NCBI GenBank assembly: GCA_036555615.1
Contig: DATBKZ010000034.1
Coordinates: forward strand, 97,364 to 161,363
Reading direction: 5' to 3'
Source: SG8-41 sp036555615
GTDB lineage: Bacteria; Pseudomonadota; Gammaproteobacteria; Burkholderiales; SG8-41
DNA length: 64,000 nt
Below, one piece after another: positions 41,780-50,871 of this stretch. Position 1 is the stretch's first letter; the number at the start of each line of letters is the position of its first letter. The position numbers were made by a program, and so were the translations under genes. The notes under the pieces are model-generated. The model had not been told where the DNA came from. It worked only from the letters and a program-made list of their open reading frames with translations, and searched no databases.

Positions 41780-42733
41780 ATGAAGACGCTGCTCACTATC
41801 ATGCTGCTCGCGATCGGAGCGGCCGGCCCCGTCCATGGCCAGCACAGGCAGCTATCGATTGCGACCGGGGGCACCGGCGGTGTCTGGTACCCGATGGGGG
41901 GGGCCATGGCCAACGTGCTCACCAAGTACCTGCCCGGCATGGCGGTTACCGCCGAAGTGACCGGCGGCAGCGTGGCCAACATCAATTTGCTCAACGCGAA
42001 GAAGTCCGATATCGCGTTCTCGATGGTGGACGCCGCATGGGACGGCCTCAACGGAACCGGCAAGTTCAAGGAGAAGGTGCCGATGCGGACGATCGCGGTG
42101 GTCCACCCCCTCGTCATGCACGTCGTCACCGCCGAGGGCCGCGGCATCGAGCGCATCACCGACTTCAAGGGCAAGCGGATCTCCACGGGCTCGCCCGGGA
42201 GCGGAACGGAAGTGATGGCCCTGCGCATACTCGAAGCGTACGGCATCAACCCTGACCGGGATGTCGTGCGGGAGCGGCTGGGCGTCGCCGATGCCGCCAA
42301 CGCGCTCAAGGACCGCAAGATCGACGCCTTCATGCACGCGGCCGGGGTGCCGCTGCCTTCCGTCACCGATGTCGCCGCCACGCCCGGCATCCAGGTCAAG
42401 CTGATCGATCACGCCGACGCCCTCCCGGCGCTGAACAAGAAATACGGACCGATCTACGCGGCAGGAACGATTCCCGCGCGCTCCTATGCCGGGCAGCAGC
42501 AGGACAACCGGACCATCAACGTCTGGGGTGTGCTGTTCGTCCACGAGTCCATGGACGAGAAGCTGGTCTACGACATCCTGAAGACGCTGTTCGACCGGCA
42601 CAAGGAAATCGTCGTCGCGCACCGTGAAGCGACCAACATGACGCTGGAGAACCAGGCGATCGGCGCGACGGCGCTCCCCTGGCACCCGGGCTCGGTGAGA
42701 TACTTCCGCGACCGCGGAGTGAGCGTCAAATAG
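41780..42733 (+). CDS. TAXI-family TRAP solute-binding protein
   Basis: A 317-residue exported protein. The Sec signal is MKTLLTIMLLAIGAAGPVHG, and the TAXI fingerprint follows: LSIATGGTGGVWYPMGGAMA with GSVANINLLNAKKSDIAF and ISTGSPGSGTEVMALRILEA. CGGAGGAGAAAACG precedes the ATG. TAXI proteins serve fused TRAP permeases, and no such permease is adjacent, so this is an orphan. Known TAXI ligands include glutamate-like and organic acids; the ligand here is unknown. Confidence 0.9.
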   Translation: MKTLLTIMLLAIGAAGPVHGQHRQLSIATGGTGGVWYPMGGAMANVLTKYLPGMAVTAEVTGGSVANINLLNAKKSDIAFSMVDAAWDGLNGTGKFKEKVPMRTIAVVHPLVMHVVTAEGRGIERITDFKGKRISTGSPGSGTEVMALRILEAYGINPDRDVVRERLGVADAANALKDRKIDAFMHAAGVPLPSVTDVAATPGIQVKLIDHADALPALNKKYGPIYAAGTIPARSYAGQQQDNRTINVWGVLFVHESMDEKLVYDILKTLFDRHKEIVVAHREATNMTLENQAIGATALPWHPGSVRYFRDRGVSVK

Positions 42734-42790
42734 CGCCGATGGTGCGCCCAGGGCCGGGGACGCGCACCGCGCGCATCATCAGGTGGCCTT

Positions 42791-44239
42791 CTATCGTTGG
42801 GCCCCGGACGGGCCTTGCGCGATCGGCGCCGCCTCGAAACCCTGCCAGCCGCCGCCCAGCGCCTTGACCAGGTCCGCGACCGCGGCGCGCTGCACGCGCA
42901 GCGCGTCGCTGCGGTTCAGCTCCGCCTGCAGGAGGTTGCGCTCGGAGTCGAGCACCTCGAGCAGGGACAGCAGCCCGTTCTCGTAGCGGATGCGGGAAAG
43001 CCGCAGCGCCTCCTCCAGCGCGACGGTGCGCGCGCTCTCGGCTTCGAACGATTCGCGCGCCTTCACCTGCGTGTAGAGCGCCTGCCGCACCTCGCGGAAC
43101 GCTTCCTGCAGCGTCTTCTGGTAGCGCGCGACCGCCTGGCGCTCGCGGGCCTTGACGGCGTCGACCTCGGCGAACAGCCGTCCGCCCTGGAAGATCGGCT
43201 GCGCGAGCGCGAATCCCAGCGACCAGATCGCCGCCGGCCCGGAGAAGAGATCGCCCAGCGCGGTGCTCTCGCTGCCCAGATAGCCCGTGAGCCCGATGCG
43301 CGGAAAGAGCGCTGCGCGCGCTTCGGAGATGCGGGCGTTGTTCGCAATCAGCACCTGCTCCGCGCTCGCGACGTCGGGGCGGCGCAACAGCAGGTCGGAT
43401 GGCAGGCCCTCGGGCACTACCGCGGCGGCCGGCTCGCCTTGGCCGCCGCGGCGCTCGACCGCGCCTTCCATGATGGCGCGGGGACTGCGGCCGAGCAGCA
43501 CGGCGAGCGCGAGCTCCTGCGCGGTGCGATTCGCTTCGAGCGCCGGCAGCTGCGCGCGCGCGGCGGCGACTTCCGCCTCGAGCTGCCGCAGCGCGAATTC
43601 GTTGATGAGGCCGGCCCGGATCCGCACTCTCTGCAGGTCGAGCCCCTCGGCGCGCAGGGCAAGGGAGCGGCGGGTCGCTTCCACCTGGGCATCCAACGCC
43701 ACCAGCGCGAAATAGGCGCGAACCACCTCGGTGGCCAGCGTGATGCGGACCGTCTCGCGGTCGGCCTCGCTTGCCAGCAGCTCGGCGCGTGCGGCCCTGC
43801 TTGCGCTTCTCAGCCGTCCCCACAGGTCCACTTCGTACGCGACATTCAGCTTCGCGCGGTAGCTGTTGCTCTCCACGGCGTTGGAGGGGATCGGTACCGG
43901 CGCGCGCTCGGAGAAATGGAACCGGTCGCGCTCGAACGTCGCATCCACCGTGGGCATGCGCTGCGAGTCTGCGATATCCGACAGCGCGCGCGCCTCGTCC
44001 ACCCGCGCGGTGGCGAGCGCGAGGTCCTGGTTCGAGGCGAGCGCCTCTTCAACCAGCCGGTCGAGCGCGGGATCGCCGAACATGGTCCACCAGCGCTCGG
44101 CGGGGGCCTTGGTACCCTGCGGCGGAGGTTCTTGCCACCGGATGGGAAGTTCCGCGGTCGGCCGCTCATAGGCAGGTCCGAGCGTGCAGCCTGCGATGAG
44201 CGCGGCAGCGGCAGCAAGCGTGATTCTGCTAAGAGGCAT
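42791..44239 (-). CDS. RND efflux outer membrane channel (NodT/OprM family lipoprotein)
   Basis: A 482-residue outer membrane factor. The N-terminus MPLSRITLAAAAALIAGCTL is a lipoprotein signal with the Cys at residue 18, followed by GPAYERPTAELPIRW typical of OprM/NodT. The long coiled-coil helices carry many Ala, Glu and Arg repeats, as usual for TolC-like channels. The start lies inside the last bases of the pump gene (11-base overlap), so adaptor, pump and channel form one operon. It completes the tripartite pump. Confidence 0.93.
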   Translation of the reverse strand: MPLSRITLAAAAALIAGCTLGPAYERPTAELPIRWQEPPPQGTKAPAERWWTMFGDPALDRLVEEALASNQDLALATARVDEARALSDIADSQRMPTVDATFERDRFHFSERAPVPIPSNAVESNSYRAKLNVAYEVDLWGRLRSASRAARAELLASEADRETVRITLATEVVRAYFALVALDAQVEATRRSLALRAEGLDLQRVRIRAGLINEFALRQLEAEVAAARAQLPALEANRTAQELALAVLLGRSPRAIMEGAVERRGGQGEPAAAVVPEGLPSDLLLRRPDVASAEQVLIANNARISEARAALFPRIGLTGYLGSESTALGDLFSGPAAIWSLGFALAQPIFQGGRLFAEVDAVKARERQAVARYQKTLQEAFREVRQALYTQVKARESFEAESARTVALEEALRLSRIRYENGLLSLLEVLDSERNLLQAELNRSDALRVQRAAVADLVKALGGGWQGFEAAPIAQGPSGAQR

Positions 44240-47200
44240 CCGTACCTCCCTTCTCGACCGCGTGGTGGTGCGCGGCGCGGGGCGAACGCAGTCCCGCTTC
44301 GCGATGATGCTTCGCTTCCTCTTCGATCTCGGTGGTCGAGCGCGGCTCGGACAGCCTGCGGTCCATGATCAGCTTGAAGAACCACGGAATGAAGAAGATG
44401 GCGAGGAAGGTTGCGGCGAGCATGCCACCCATCACACCGGTGCCCGCCGAGTGGCGCGCGCCTGCGCCTGCGCCGGTCGAGAACGCGAGCGGCATCACGC
44501 CGAGGATAAAAGCGAGCGAGGTCATCAGGATAGGACGGAACCGCAGCCTGGCGGCCTCGACGGCCGCCGCAGCGGTCGAAAGGCCTTCATGCTGCTTCAG
44601 GACCGCATACTCGACGATCAGGATCGCGTTCTTCGCCGCCAGGCCGAGCAATGTGACCAGCCCGATCTGGAAGTAGACGTCATTCGAGAGCCGCGCGATC
44701 CCGGCGAGCGGCGAGAGCAGCCCCTGCAGCCAGGGCACGCCCTGGGCAAGGTAATACGGCATCGGCAGCAGGTTGTTGATCCAGATCGCCGCGAGCGCGC
44801 CGAACGTGCCGAAGGGCAGCGCAAGCAACACCGCCAGCGGCAGCGACCACTTGTCGTATTGGGCGGCCAGGATCAGGAACACCATCAGCGCCGCGAGACC
44901 GAGTGCGAGAATCGAGGTGCCGCCCGAGCGCTTTTCCTGGAACGAGGCGCCTCCCCAGTCGAAGCTGAATTCGGGGGGCAGCGTCTCGCGGGCGATTTTC
45001 TCCATGCGCTCGATCGCCTGGCCGGAGCTGAATCCGTTTCGCGTCTGCCCGAAGATCTTCACGGCAGGCAGGTTGTTGAAGCGGTCGAGCGTGTCCGGCC
45101 CGGAGGAATACCTGACCTTTGCCAGCGATGCGAGCGGGATCATGCCCCCGCGCTCGGAGCGCACGTAGACCGCCCCGACGTCGTCGGGCCGGTTGCGATA
45201 GGCGGGCTCCGCGGACATCAGGACCTGCCAGGTGCGGCCGTACTTGTTGAAGTCGTTGACGTAGAAGGTGCCGAGCGTTGCGGCGAGCGCGTCGTAGATC
45301 TCGTCCACCTTGACGCCAAGCGACTTCGCCTTCTCACGGTCGGTCTCGACGTAGAGCTGGGGCACGTTCGCGCGCCACAGCGTGTTGACCTGCCCGAACA
45401 TCGGGTCCTTGGCGACCGCGGCGAGCAGCCGCTGCGTCGCCTCGGCCAGGCTCCGCGCCCCGCCGTTGCCGCGATTCTGGATGTAGAACTCGAAGCCACC
45501 CGCGTTGCCCAGCCCGAAGATGGGCGGCGGGCCGAAAGCGAGCACCAGCGCCTCCCGGATGTGCGCGGTCTTCATGAAGAACTCGCCGACCAGCTGCCCG
45601 GTGGCGACTTTGCGATCGTCCCAGTGCTTCTGGGTAACGAATATCGTCGCCGCGCTGTTGCGGAAGCTGCCGCCGAGGAAATCGAAGCCGGTGAAGGCCA
45701 CGGCGTCCTCGTTGGCGGGGTTCGACTTGATGATGCGCACCACCTCGTTCACGACCTTGTCGGTGCGCTCCAGCGTCGCGCCGTCGGGCAGGAACACCGC
45801 TGCGATGTAATAGCCCTGGTCTTCGTCGGGCACGAGCGAGCCCGGTGTCGTGCGCCACAGGCCGACGGCGATGGCGACCATCCCGATGAAAAGCGCGGCC
45901 GCGATCCCCCCGCGCCGCAGCATCCACGCGACGCCATCCACGTAGCGGCCCGTCATGCGGTGAAACCAGCCGTTGAACCAGCGGAAGAAGCGTCCCGGCT
46001 GCCTGTGCTCGCGCTTCAATATCAGCACGCACAGGCTGGGCGTGAGGGTCAGCGCGACGATGCCCGAGAGCACCACCGCGATCGAGATCGTCACCGCGAA
46101 CTGGCGGTAGAGCTCGCCCGTCAATCCTCCGAGGAAGGCGATGGGCACGAACACGGCGGTGAGCGTCAGCACGATGGCGATGATCGGGCTCGTGACTTCC
46201 CGCATCGCCTTGATCGCCGCCTCGCGCGCGTTCAGGTGCTCCTCTTGCATGATGCGCTCGACGTTCTCGAGCACGACAATGGCGTCGTCGACCACGATGC
46301 CGATCGCGAGCACCATGCCGAAGAGCGTCAGCGTGTTGATCGAATAGCCGAGGATGACCAGCCCCGCGAAGGTGCCGATGAGCGAGACCGGCACCGCGGC
46401 GAACGGGATCAGGGTCGCGCGCCAGTTCTGCAGGAACAGAAACACCACCAGGAACACCAGCGCCATCGCCTCCGCGAGCGTCTTGACCACCTCCCGGATC
46501 GAGACTTCCACGAAGCGTGTGGTGTCGTAGACCACCGAGTGCTCGAGGCCCGGCGGGAAGCGCTGCGACAGCCCGTCCATCGCCTGCTTCACGCGCTCCG
46601 CGGTTGCGATCGCGTTGGCGTTCGGCTGGAGGAATATGCCGACCAGCGTCGCCGCCCTGCCGTTCACGCGGCCAACGAATTCGTAGTCCTTCGATCCCAG
46701 CTCGACGCGGGCCACGTCCTTCAGCCTCAGTACCGAGCCGTCGCCGTTCGCCCGTACCACGATATCCTCGAATTCCGAGGGCTCCGAGAGCCGCCCCTGC
46801 GTCGTGATGGTGTAGACGAGCTCCTGGGCGCCGCGGGTCGGCGACTGCCCGATCTTCCCGGCCGCGAACTGGGCGTTCTGCTCGTTCAGCGCGCGCAGCA
46901 GGTCCGAAGGCGTGAGCTTGAGCTGCGCGAGCCGGTCCGGCCGCACCCAGACGCGCATCGCATAGTCCTTGGCTCCGAATATCTGCACGTTGGTCGTGCC
47001 GGGTATGCGCTTCAGCTGATCGAGGACGTTCAGCGTGACGTAGTTCGAGATGAAGAGGTCGTCGCGGCTGCCGTCAGGGGAGGTGAACGCGATCACCTGG
47101 AGAAACGAGGAGGAGCCTTTCTCGACCGTCACGCCCTGGCGGCGGACCTCTTCGGGCAGCCGCGGCTCGACCTGCTTCACGCGGTTGTTGACGTTCAGCG

Positions 47201-47513
47201 CCGCGGTGTCCACGTCGGCGCCGATCTCGAAGGTCACGTGGATCTCGACGACGCCGTTCGAGCCCGAGGTCGAGCTCATGTAGAGCATGTTCTCGACGCC
47301 GTTGATCTGGTTCTCGAGCGGCGCGGCCACCGTCTGCTCGATCACCTGGGCGGAAGCGCCGGGGTAGACGGCGCGCACCGTGACGACGGGCGGCGCGATC
47401 TCGGGGTATTGGGAGATCGGCAGGATGCGCATCCCGGCGAGCCCCGCGATCACGACAAAGATCGAGAGCACGGCCGCGAAGATCGGCCGGTCGATGAAGA
47501 AGCGGGAGATCAT
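44229..47513 (-). CDS. RND multidrug efflux pump, HAE1 family (AcrB/MexB type)
   Basis: A 1094-residue inner membrane pump; MISRFFIDRPIFAAVLSIFV is the AcrB-type start. The proton-relay Asp pair is in IGIVVDDAIVVLENVERIMQ and the Lys in GLAAKNAILIVEYAVL. It is longer than AcrB (about 1049 residues) because of a charged C-terminal tail (EIEEEAKHHREAGL and on). It sits ten bases after the adaptor gene. Expression is expected to be repressed by the divergent TetR/AcrR-type regulator through the operator at 48801. Confidence 0.95.
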   Translation of the reverse strand: MISRFFIDRPIFAAVLSIFVVIAGLAGMRILPISQYPEIAPPVVTVRAVYPGASAQVIEQTVAAPLENQINGVENMLYMSSTSGSNGVVEIHVTFEIGADVDTAALNVNNRVKQVEPRLPEEVRRQGVTVEKGSSSFLQVIAFTSPDGSRDDLFISNYVTLNVLDQLKRIPGTTNVQIFGAKDYAMRVWVRPDRLAQLKLTPSDLLRALNEQNAQFAAGKIGQSPTRGAQELVYTITTQGRLSEPSEFEDIVVRANGDGSVLRLKDVARVELGSKDYEFVGRVNGRAATLVGIFLQPNANAIATAERVKQAMDGLSQRFPPGLEHSVVYDTTRFVEVSIREVVKTLAEAMALVFLVVFLFLQNWRATLIPFAAVPVSLIGTFAGLVILGYSINTLTLFGMVLAIGIVVDDAIVVLENVERIMQEEHLNAREAAIKAMREVTSPIIAIVLTLTAVFVPIAFLGGLTGELYRQFAVTISIAVVLSGIVALTLTPSLCVLILKREHRQPGRFFRWFNGWFHRMTGRYVDGVAWMLRRGGIAAALFIGMVAIAVGLWRTTPGSLVPDEDQGYYIAAVFLPDGATLERTDKVVNEVVRIIKSNPANEDAVAFTGFDFLGGSFRNSAATIFVTQKHWDDRKVATGQLVGEFFMKTAHIREALVLAFGPPPIFGLGNAGGFEFYIQNRGNGGARSLAEATQRLLAAVAKDPMFGQVNTLWRANVPQLYVETDREKAKSLGVKVDEIYDALAATLGTFYVNDFNKYGRTWQVLMSAEPAYRNRPDDVGAVYVRSERGGMIPLASLAKVRYSSGPDTLDRFNNLPAVKIFGQTRNGFSSGQAIERMEKIARETLPPEFSFDWGGASFQEKRSGGTSILALGLAALMVFLILAAQYDKWSLPLAVLLALPFGTFGALAAIWINNLLPMPYYLAQGVPWLQGLLSPLAGIARLSNDVYFQIGLVTLLGLAAKNAILIVEYAVLKQHEGLSTAAAAVEAARLRFRPILMTSLAFILGVMPLAFSTGAGAGARHSAGTGVMGGMLAATFLAIFFIPWFFKLIMDRRLSEPRSTTEIEEEAKHHREAGLRSPRAAHHHAVEKGGTDAS

Positions 47514-47523
47514 CGCGCGCTCA

Positions 47524-48732
47524 CTACTTGGCCGCCGCCGGCTGCGCAGAGCTGGCGGGAGGGTTGCCGGGTTCCCCCCCAGGGGCAGCGGCGTCGGCGA
47601 CTTTCACCGGCGCTCCCGGGCCGATCTTGAGCACGCCGTCGACGATCACCTTGTCGCCCGGGCGCAGCCCCGAGTAGATGATCCAGCCGGTGCCGTTCCA
47701 GTCGCCGACTTCGAGCGGGCGCGGCTCGGCCTTGCTCTCGGCGTTGACGACGTAGGCGAACTTGCCCTGGGGGCCCTCCAGCACCGCGCGCTGGGGAAGC
47801 ACGACCGCGGCGGGGCGGACGGCCCCCTCCAGTGCGACCCGGACGAACTCTCCGGCGCGGAGCATCCCTCCTGGATTGGGCACCTCGGCGCGCGCCTCGG
47901 TGGTGCCGGTCTGCGCGTTGACCCGGACGTCGGTGAAGCTCAGGACGCCGGCGCGCGGATAAGCGCCCCCGTCGGCAAGCTTGACCGTCACCTTGAAGCG
48001 GCCGTTCTCGGGCAATGTCAGCCGTCCCGCGTCGACGTCGCGGCGGATCGCGAGGCGCTCGCGGTCGGGAATGCCGAAGATCACGTACATCGGATCGGTC
48101 TGGGTCACGGTCGTGAGCAAGACGCTCGGCCCGGACACGAGCGTGCCCTCGGAGACCACGGCGCGGCTCGCGATGCCGGTGATGGGCGATTCGACGCGCG
48201 TGTACTCGAGGTTCAGCCGGGCCTCGTTGACGCGGGCGCGAGCGCTCTGCACCTCGGCCTCTGCGATCTGCTCGGCGGAAACGGCGTCATCGAGCTCCTT
48301 CTGGCTCACGGCCTTCGACTTGAACACCGGTCGCAGCCGCGCCGCCTCCCGCCTCGCCTGGGCAAGACGCGCTTCCGCGACCCCCAGATCGGCCTCGGCG
48401 CGGGCGAGGGCGACCCGGAACGGCTCGGGATCGATAGTGAAGAGCGACTGGCCTTTCTTCACCAGGCTGCCTTCCTGGAAGTTGCGCTTGAGCAGGATGC
48501 CCGAGACGCGCGCGCGCACTTCGACCTCGCGGTAGCCCGCGGTCTGGGCGACGTACTCGTAGGTTACGGGCACGACCTTGGTCGCCACGGTCGTGACGCT
48601 GACCACCGGCGGCGGGAAACCCATGCCGTGATTCCCGTCGCTTGGCTGGCATCCCGCGACAAGCAGCGCGAGGACGACGGACGGCGCCGCCCGATGGGCC
48701 GGCAAGGGCCGGGACTCGATGAAATTCCTCAT
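47524..48732 (-). CDS. RND efflux periplasmic adaptor lipoprotein (AcrA/MexA type)
   Basis: A 402-residue adaptor with lipoprotein signal (APSVVLALLVAGCQPSDG). Domain order: membrane-proximal strand, lipoyl half (EVEVRARVSGILLKRNFQEG), hairpin helices (FKSKAVSQKELDDAVSAEQ), lipoyl half (TRVESPITGIASRAVVSEG) and beta-barrel. The start MRNFIESRPLPAHRA at 48732 was chosen because it gives a normal signal; a start at 48789 would add a polar tail. The C-terminal Pro/Ala-rich tail is unusual. First gene of the tripartite pump operon. Confidence 0.93.
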   Translation of the reverse strand: MRNFIESRPLPAHRAAPSVVLALLVAGCQPSDGNHGMGFPPPVVSVTTVATKVVPVTYEYVAQTAGYREVEVRARVSGILLKRNFQEGSLVKKGQSLFTIDPEPFRVALARAEADLGVAEARLAQARREAARLRPVFKSKAVSQKELDDAVSAEQIAEAEVQSARARVNEARLNLEYTRVESPITGIASRAVVSEGTLVSGPSVLLTTVTQTDPMYVIFGIPDRERLAIRRDVDAGRLTLPENGRFKVTVKLADGGAYPRAGVLSFTDVRVNAQTGTTEARAEVPNPGGMLRAGEFVRVALEGAVRPAAVVLPQRAVLEGPQGKFAYVVNAESKAEPRPLEVGDWNGTGWIIYSGLRPGDKVIVDGVLKIGPGAPVKVADAAAPGGEPGNPPASSAQPAAAK

Positions 48733-48800
48733 GGTTGCTTGACTCCCCGAAACCAGCGCTGCATGCGGCACGGTGGTGCGGCGTTGCAAAGGATCGCCAG

Positions 48801-48828
48801 TTTACATACAATCGCGAATGTATGTAAA
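48801..48828. promoter_or_regulatory. AcrR-type operator between pump operon and TetR gene
   Basis: Ten-base arms TTTACATACA and TGTATGTAAA flank ATCGCGAA, giving a 28-bp dyad with only one symmetrical mismatched pair. It closely resembles the known AcrR operator of E. coli (TACATACA...TGTATGTA). It lies 69 bases upstream of the adaptor start and 44 bases upstream of the regulator start, so it can control both. Confidence 0.88.
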
Positions 48829-48831
48829 GAG

Positions 48832-48853
48832 GCGATGTGGAATTCCACATCGC
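48832..48853. promoter_or_regulatory. Perfect 22-bp palindrome next to the AcrR-type operator
   Basis: The half-site GCGATGTGGAA is followed by its exact reverse complement TTCCACATCGC, three bases after the AcrR-type dyad and 19 bases before the regulator GTG. It does not share the core of the first operator, so it may bind a different regulator or form a hairpin in the regulator mRNA leader. Confidence 0.6.
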
Positions 48854-48871
48854 GCGAAGGGGTGCTACACC

Positions 48872-49552
48872 GTGGTGAGACGTACCAAGAACGAAGCAGA
48901 AGAGACCCGCAGCCGGATACTTGACGCGGCGGAGCGGGTATTCAGCGAGCGCGGCGTCTCGCGCACGTCACTGGAGGACATCGCGCAGGCCGCCGGCGTC
49001 ACGCGCGGCGCCATCTACTGGCATTTCAAGGACAAGCGGGATCTCTTCGCGGCGATGGTGGATCGCGTGACGCTGCCGATGGAGGCGATGGTGGCCGCCT
49101 CGAGCGACGCGTCAGTCGCGGACCCGATCGCCTCGCTGCGGGCGAGTGCCGTCAGTGCGCTGAAGCGCACCGCGACCGACCAGCAGGTCCAGCGCGTGTT
49201 CGACGTGGTCACGCACAAGTGCGAGTACCTCGGCGAGATGGCCGGGCTCAACAACCGGATCAGCGCGGTGCAGAAGGGCTGCGTGGATCGCGCCGAGCAG
49301 GCCATCCGCAACGCGATCAGGCGCGGCCAGCTACCGGCCGGCGTGAACCCGCGGCTCGCGGCCATCGGGCTCGATTCACTGCTCTACGGATTGATCTCCA
49401 GCTGGCTTGCCAATCCCGCCTACCTTCCGCTCGAGCGGCACGCCGAGGCGATGATCGATCTCTTTCTCGGGGGCCTCAAGGCGCGCGGCGCGCACCGGGC
49501 GCCGCGGGTGCGGGCTCCTCGCGCCCGCCGCGTCGCCGGACGCGTGCGCTGA
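48872..49552 (+). CDS. TetR/AcrR family repressor of the RND operon
   Basis: A 226-residue repressor. The DNA-binding helix-turn-helix is TSLEDIAQAAGVTRGAIYWHF, preceded by RRTKNEAEETRSRILDAAER as in AcrR/TtgR/MexR-type proteins; the C-terminal half is an all-helical ligand pocket of the AcrR type. The start is one of two GTG codons at 48872 and 48875, with GAAGGGG nine bases upstream; the first gives the usual MVRRTK. It is divergent from the efflux operon and probably controls it and itself. Confidence 0.92.
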   Translation: MVRRTKNEAEETRSRILDAAERVFSERGVSRTSLEDIAQAAGVTRGAIYWHFKDKRDLFAAMVDRVTLPMEAMVAASSDASVADPIASLRASAVSALKRTATDQQVQRVFDVVTHKCEYLGEMAGLNNRISAVQKGCVDRAEQAIRNAIRRGQLPAGVNPRLAAIGLDSLLYGLISSWLANPAYLPLERHAEAMIDLFLGGLKARGAHRAPRVRAPRARRVAGRVR

Positions 49553-49569
49553 GGCCACGCGGCGGCTGG

Positions 49570-49755
49570 TCAGAGCCTGCGGAACGGTCGATCGCCGCCG
49601 CGCAATAGCATCGCCGCTCGGCTGTAGTGGACCAGCACATGGCCGATCCTCCGCAGCACGGCACGCGCGAGCTTGTGCGCTTCCAGCAACCACCCTGGGG
49701 TGGCAGCTTCGGCATGCTTACCCGGGGCTCGAGTAATAATCGCTTCCATCTTCAT
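49570..49755 (-). CDS. Small basic protein, 61 residues, function unknown
   Basis: A short minus-strand gene with an excellent ribosome site, AAAAGGAGC, just before its ATG at 49755. The protein MKMEAIITRAPGKHAEAATP is followed by LARAVLRRIGHVLVHYSRAA and a basic tail ending PFRRL. It is rich in Arg and His and has a possible amphipathic helix. It is divergent from the LysR gene and converges with the TetR gene 17 bases away. I do not recognise a family; divergence from LysR suggests that LysR might regulate it. Confidence 0.55.
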   Translation of the reverse strand: MKMEAIITRAPGKHAEAATPGWLLEAHKLARAVLRRIGHVLVHYSRAAMLLRGGDRPFRRL

Positions 49756-49823
49756 GCTCCTTTTCGTTCGTTGGGGCCGGTCTCGCCTGGCCCGATGCAG
49801 GCATGATATGTTGTTTCCTGATA

Positions 49824-49851
49824 TTTACAATCCACGTATGAGTAATATAAT
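49824..49851 (+). promoter_or_regulatory. Promoter of the LysR gene, near-leaderless
   Basis: TTTACA (49824-49829) and TATAAT (49846-49851) are separated by 16 bases in an AT-rich island that contrasts with the GC-rich surroundings. A start about seven bases after the -10 box would fall within three or four bases of the LysR ATG at 49861, so the mRNA would be nearly leaderless. Confidence 0.6.
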
Positions 49852-49860
49852 TGTTCTCAT

Positions 49861-50787
49861 ATGGAAACAATCACAGCAAGCCTTATGGGAATGGCGGTCT
49901 TCGCTAAGGTTGCGGAGACAAAGAGTTTTTCCGCGGCTGCCGAGCGATTGGGAATCTCGAAGTCCGCGGTCAGCAAGCAAGTTACCCGTCTTGAACGGTC
50001 ACTTAACGCGCGGCTCATCAACCGCACCACGCGGCGTCTGAGCCTGACCGAGATTGGCACCGCTTTCTACGAACACTGCGCCCGCATGCTGACGGAGGCG
50101 GAGGCCGCGGAGTCCGTGGTGTCACGGCTGCGCGCAGCCCCGCGGGGGGTATTGAGACTCACCACGCCGGCGGCGTATGGCCACCTGCAAATCGCCCCGG
50201 CGATACCCGAACTGCTTGCCCGCTATCCGGAGATGGCGGTGCAGATCGCCATGAACGATCGGCCGGTGGATCTCGCCGAGGAGGGGTTCGACGTGGCGAT
50301 CCGCTTGACATACGACCCGCCGCCCAGCGTCGTCGCGCGCAAGCTCACGACCGTGAGCTGGATGACCTGTGCTGCGCCGGCCTACCTCGAGCGGCACGGC
50401 GCCCCGCGCGCGCCCCAGGACCTCCGGGGGCGCAATTGCCTGTTCTATTCGTTCCTCGAATCGTCCATCGAGTGGCGTTTCCGATCGCCGCAGGGAGAGA
50501 CGAAAGTGCGCGTCGCGGGGAATTTCACGGCGAACAACTCCGAGGCGATTCGCGAAGCCGCGCTCGCGGGCCTGGGGATCGCCCTGCTGCCCAGCTTTAT
50601 CGTTGCCGGGGACCTGCGCGAAAACCGTCTGCAGGTCGTGCTGGGCGGCTACGAGGTCGAGGGCGCCGTCGCCAACGATGTCTACGCGCTCTATCTGCCG
50701 ACGCGCTACGTGTCGCCCAAGGTGCGCGCGTTTGTGGACTTCTTCGTCGAGCGGTTCGGGTCGAAACCCGATGCGGCTCGGGCGTGA
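49861..50787 (+). CDS. LysR family transcriptional regulator
   Basis: A 308-residue LysR protein. The winged helix-turn-helix is FSAAAERLGISKSAVSKQVT followed by LINRTTRRLSLTEIGTAF, and the C-terminal co-inducer domain runs from about residue 95. It belongs to the DsdC/AaeR-like group with YCARMLTEAEAAE-type linkers. No ribosome site precedes the ATG at 49861; alternatives at 49885 and 49891 would shorten the N-terminus. Likely targets are the divergent small gene at 49570 or the DoxX gene downstream. Confidence 0.9.
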   Translation: METITASLMGMAVFAKVAETKSFSAAAERLGISKSAVSKQVTRLERSLNARLINRTTRRLSLTEIGTAFYEHCARMLTEAEAAESVVSRLRAAPRGVLRLTTPAAYGHLQIAPAIPELLARYPEMAVQIAMNDRPVDLAEEGFDVAIRLTYDPPPSVVARKLTTVSWMTCAAPAYLERHGAPRAPQDLRGRNCLFYSFLESSIEWRFRSPQGETKVRVAGNFTANNSEAIREAALAGLGIALLPSFIVAGDLRENRLQVVLGGYEVEGAVANDVYALYLPTRYVSPKVRAFVDFFVERFGSKPDAARA

Positions 50788-50871
50788 CTGTGCCCCGACA
50801 ACGCTGACTGGCGCGCGGCGCGGACCGGGCCCGCCTCGCGCTCCGCGCGCCATCATGGTAGAAGTTCGCCT

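Noticed and set aside
44184..47630. A very long + strand open frame opposite the RND pump gene
   Set aside because: GC-rich coding DNA often lacks stops on the opposite strand. The translation is Arg/His/Asp-rich with no fold signals, while the minus strand gives a full HAE1 pump.
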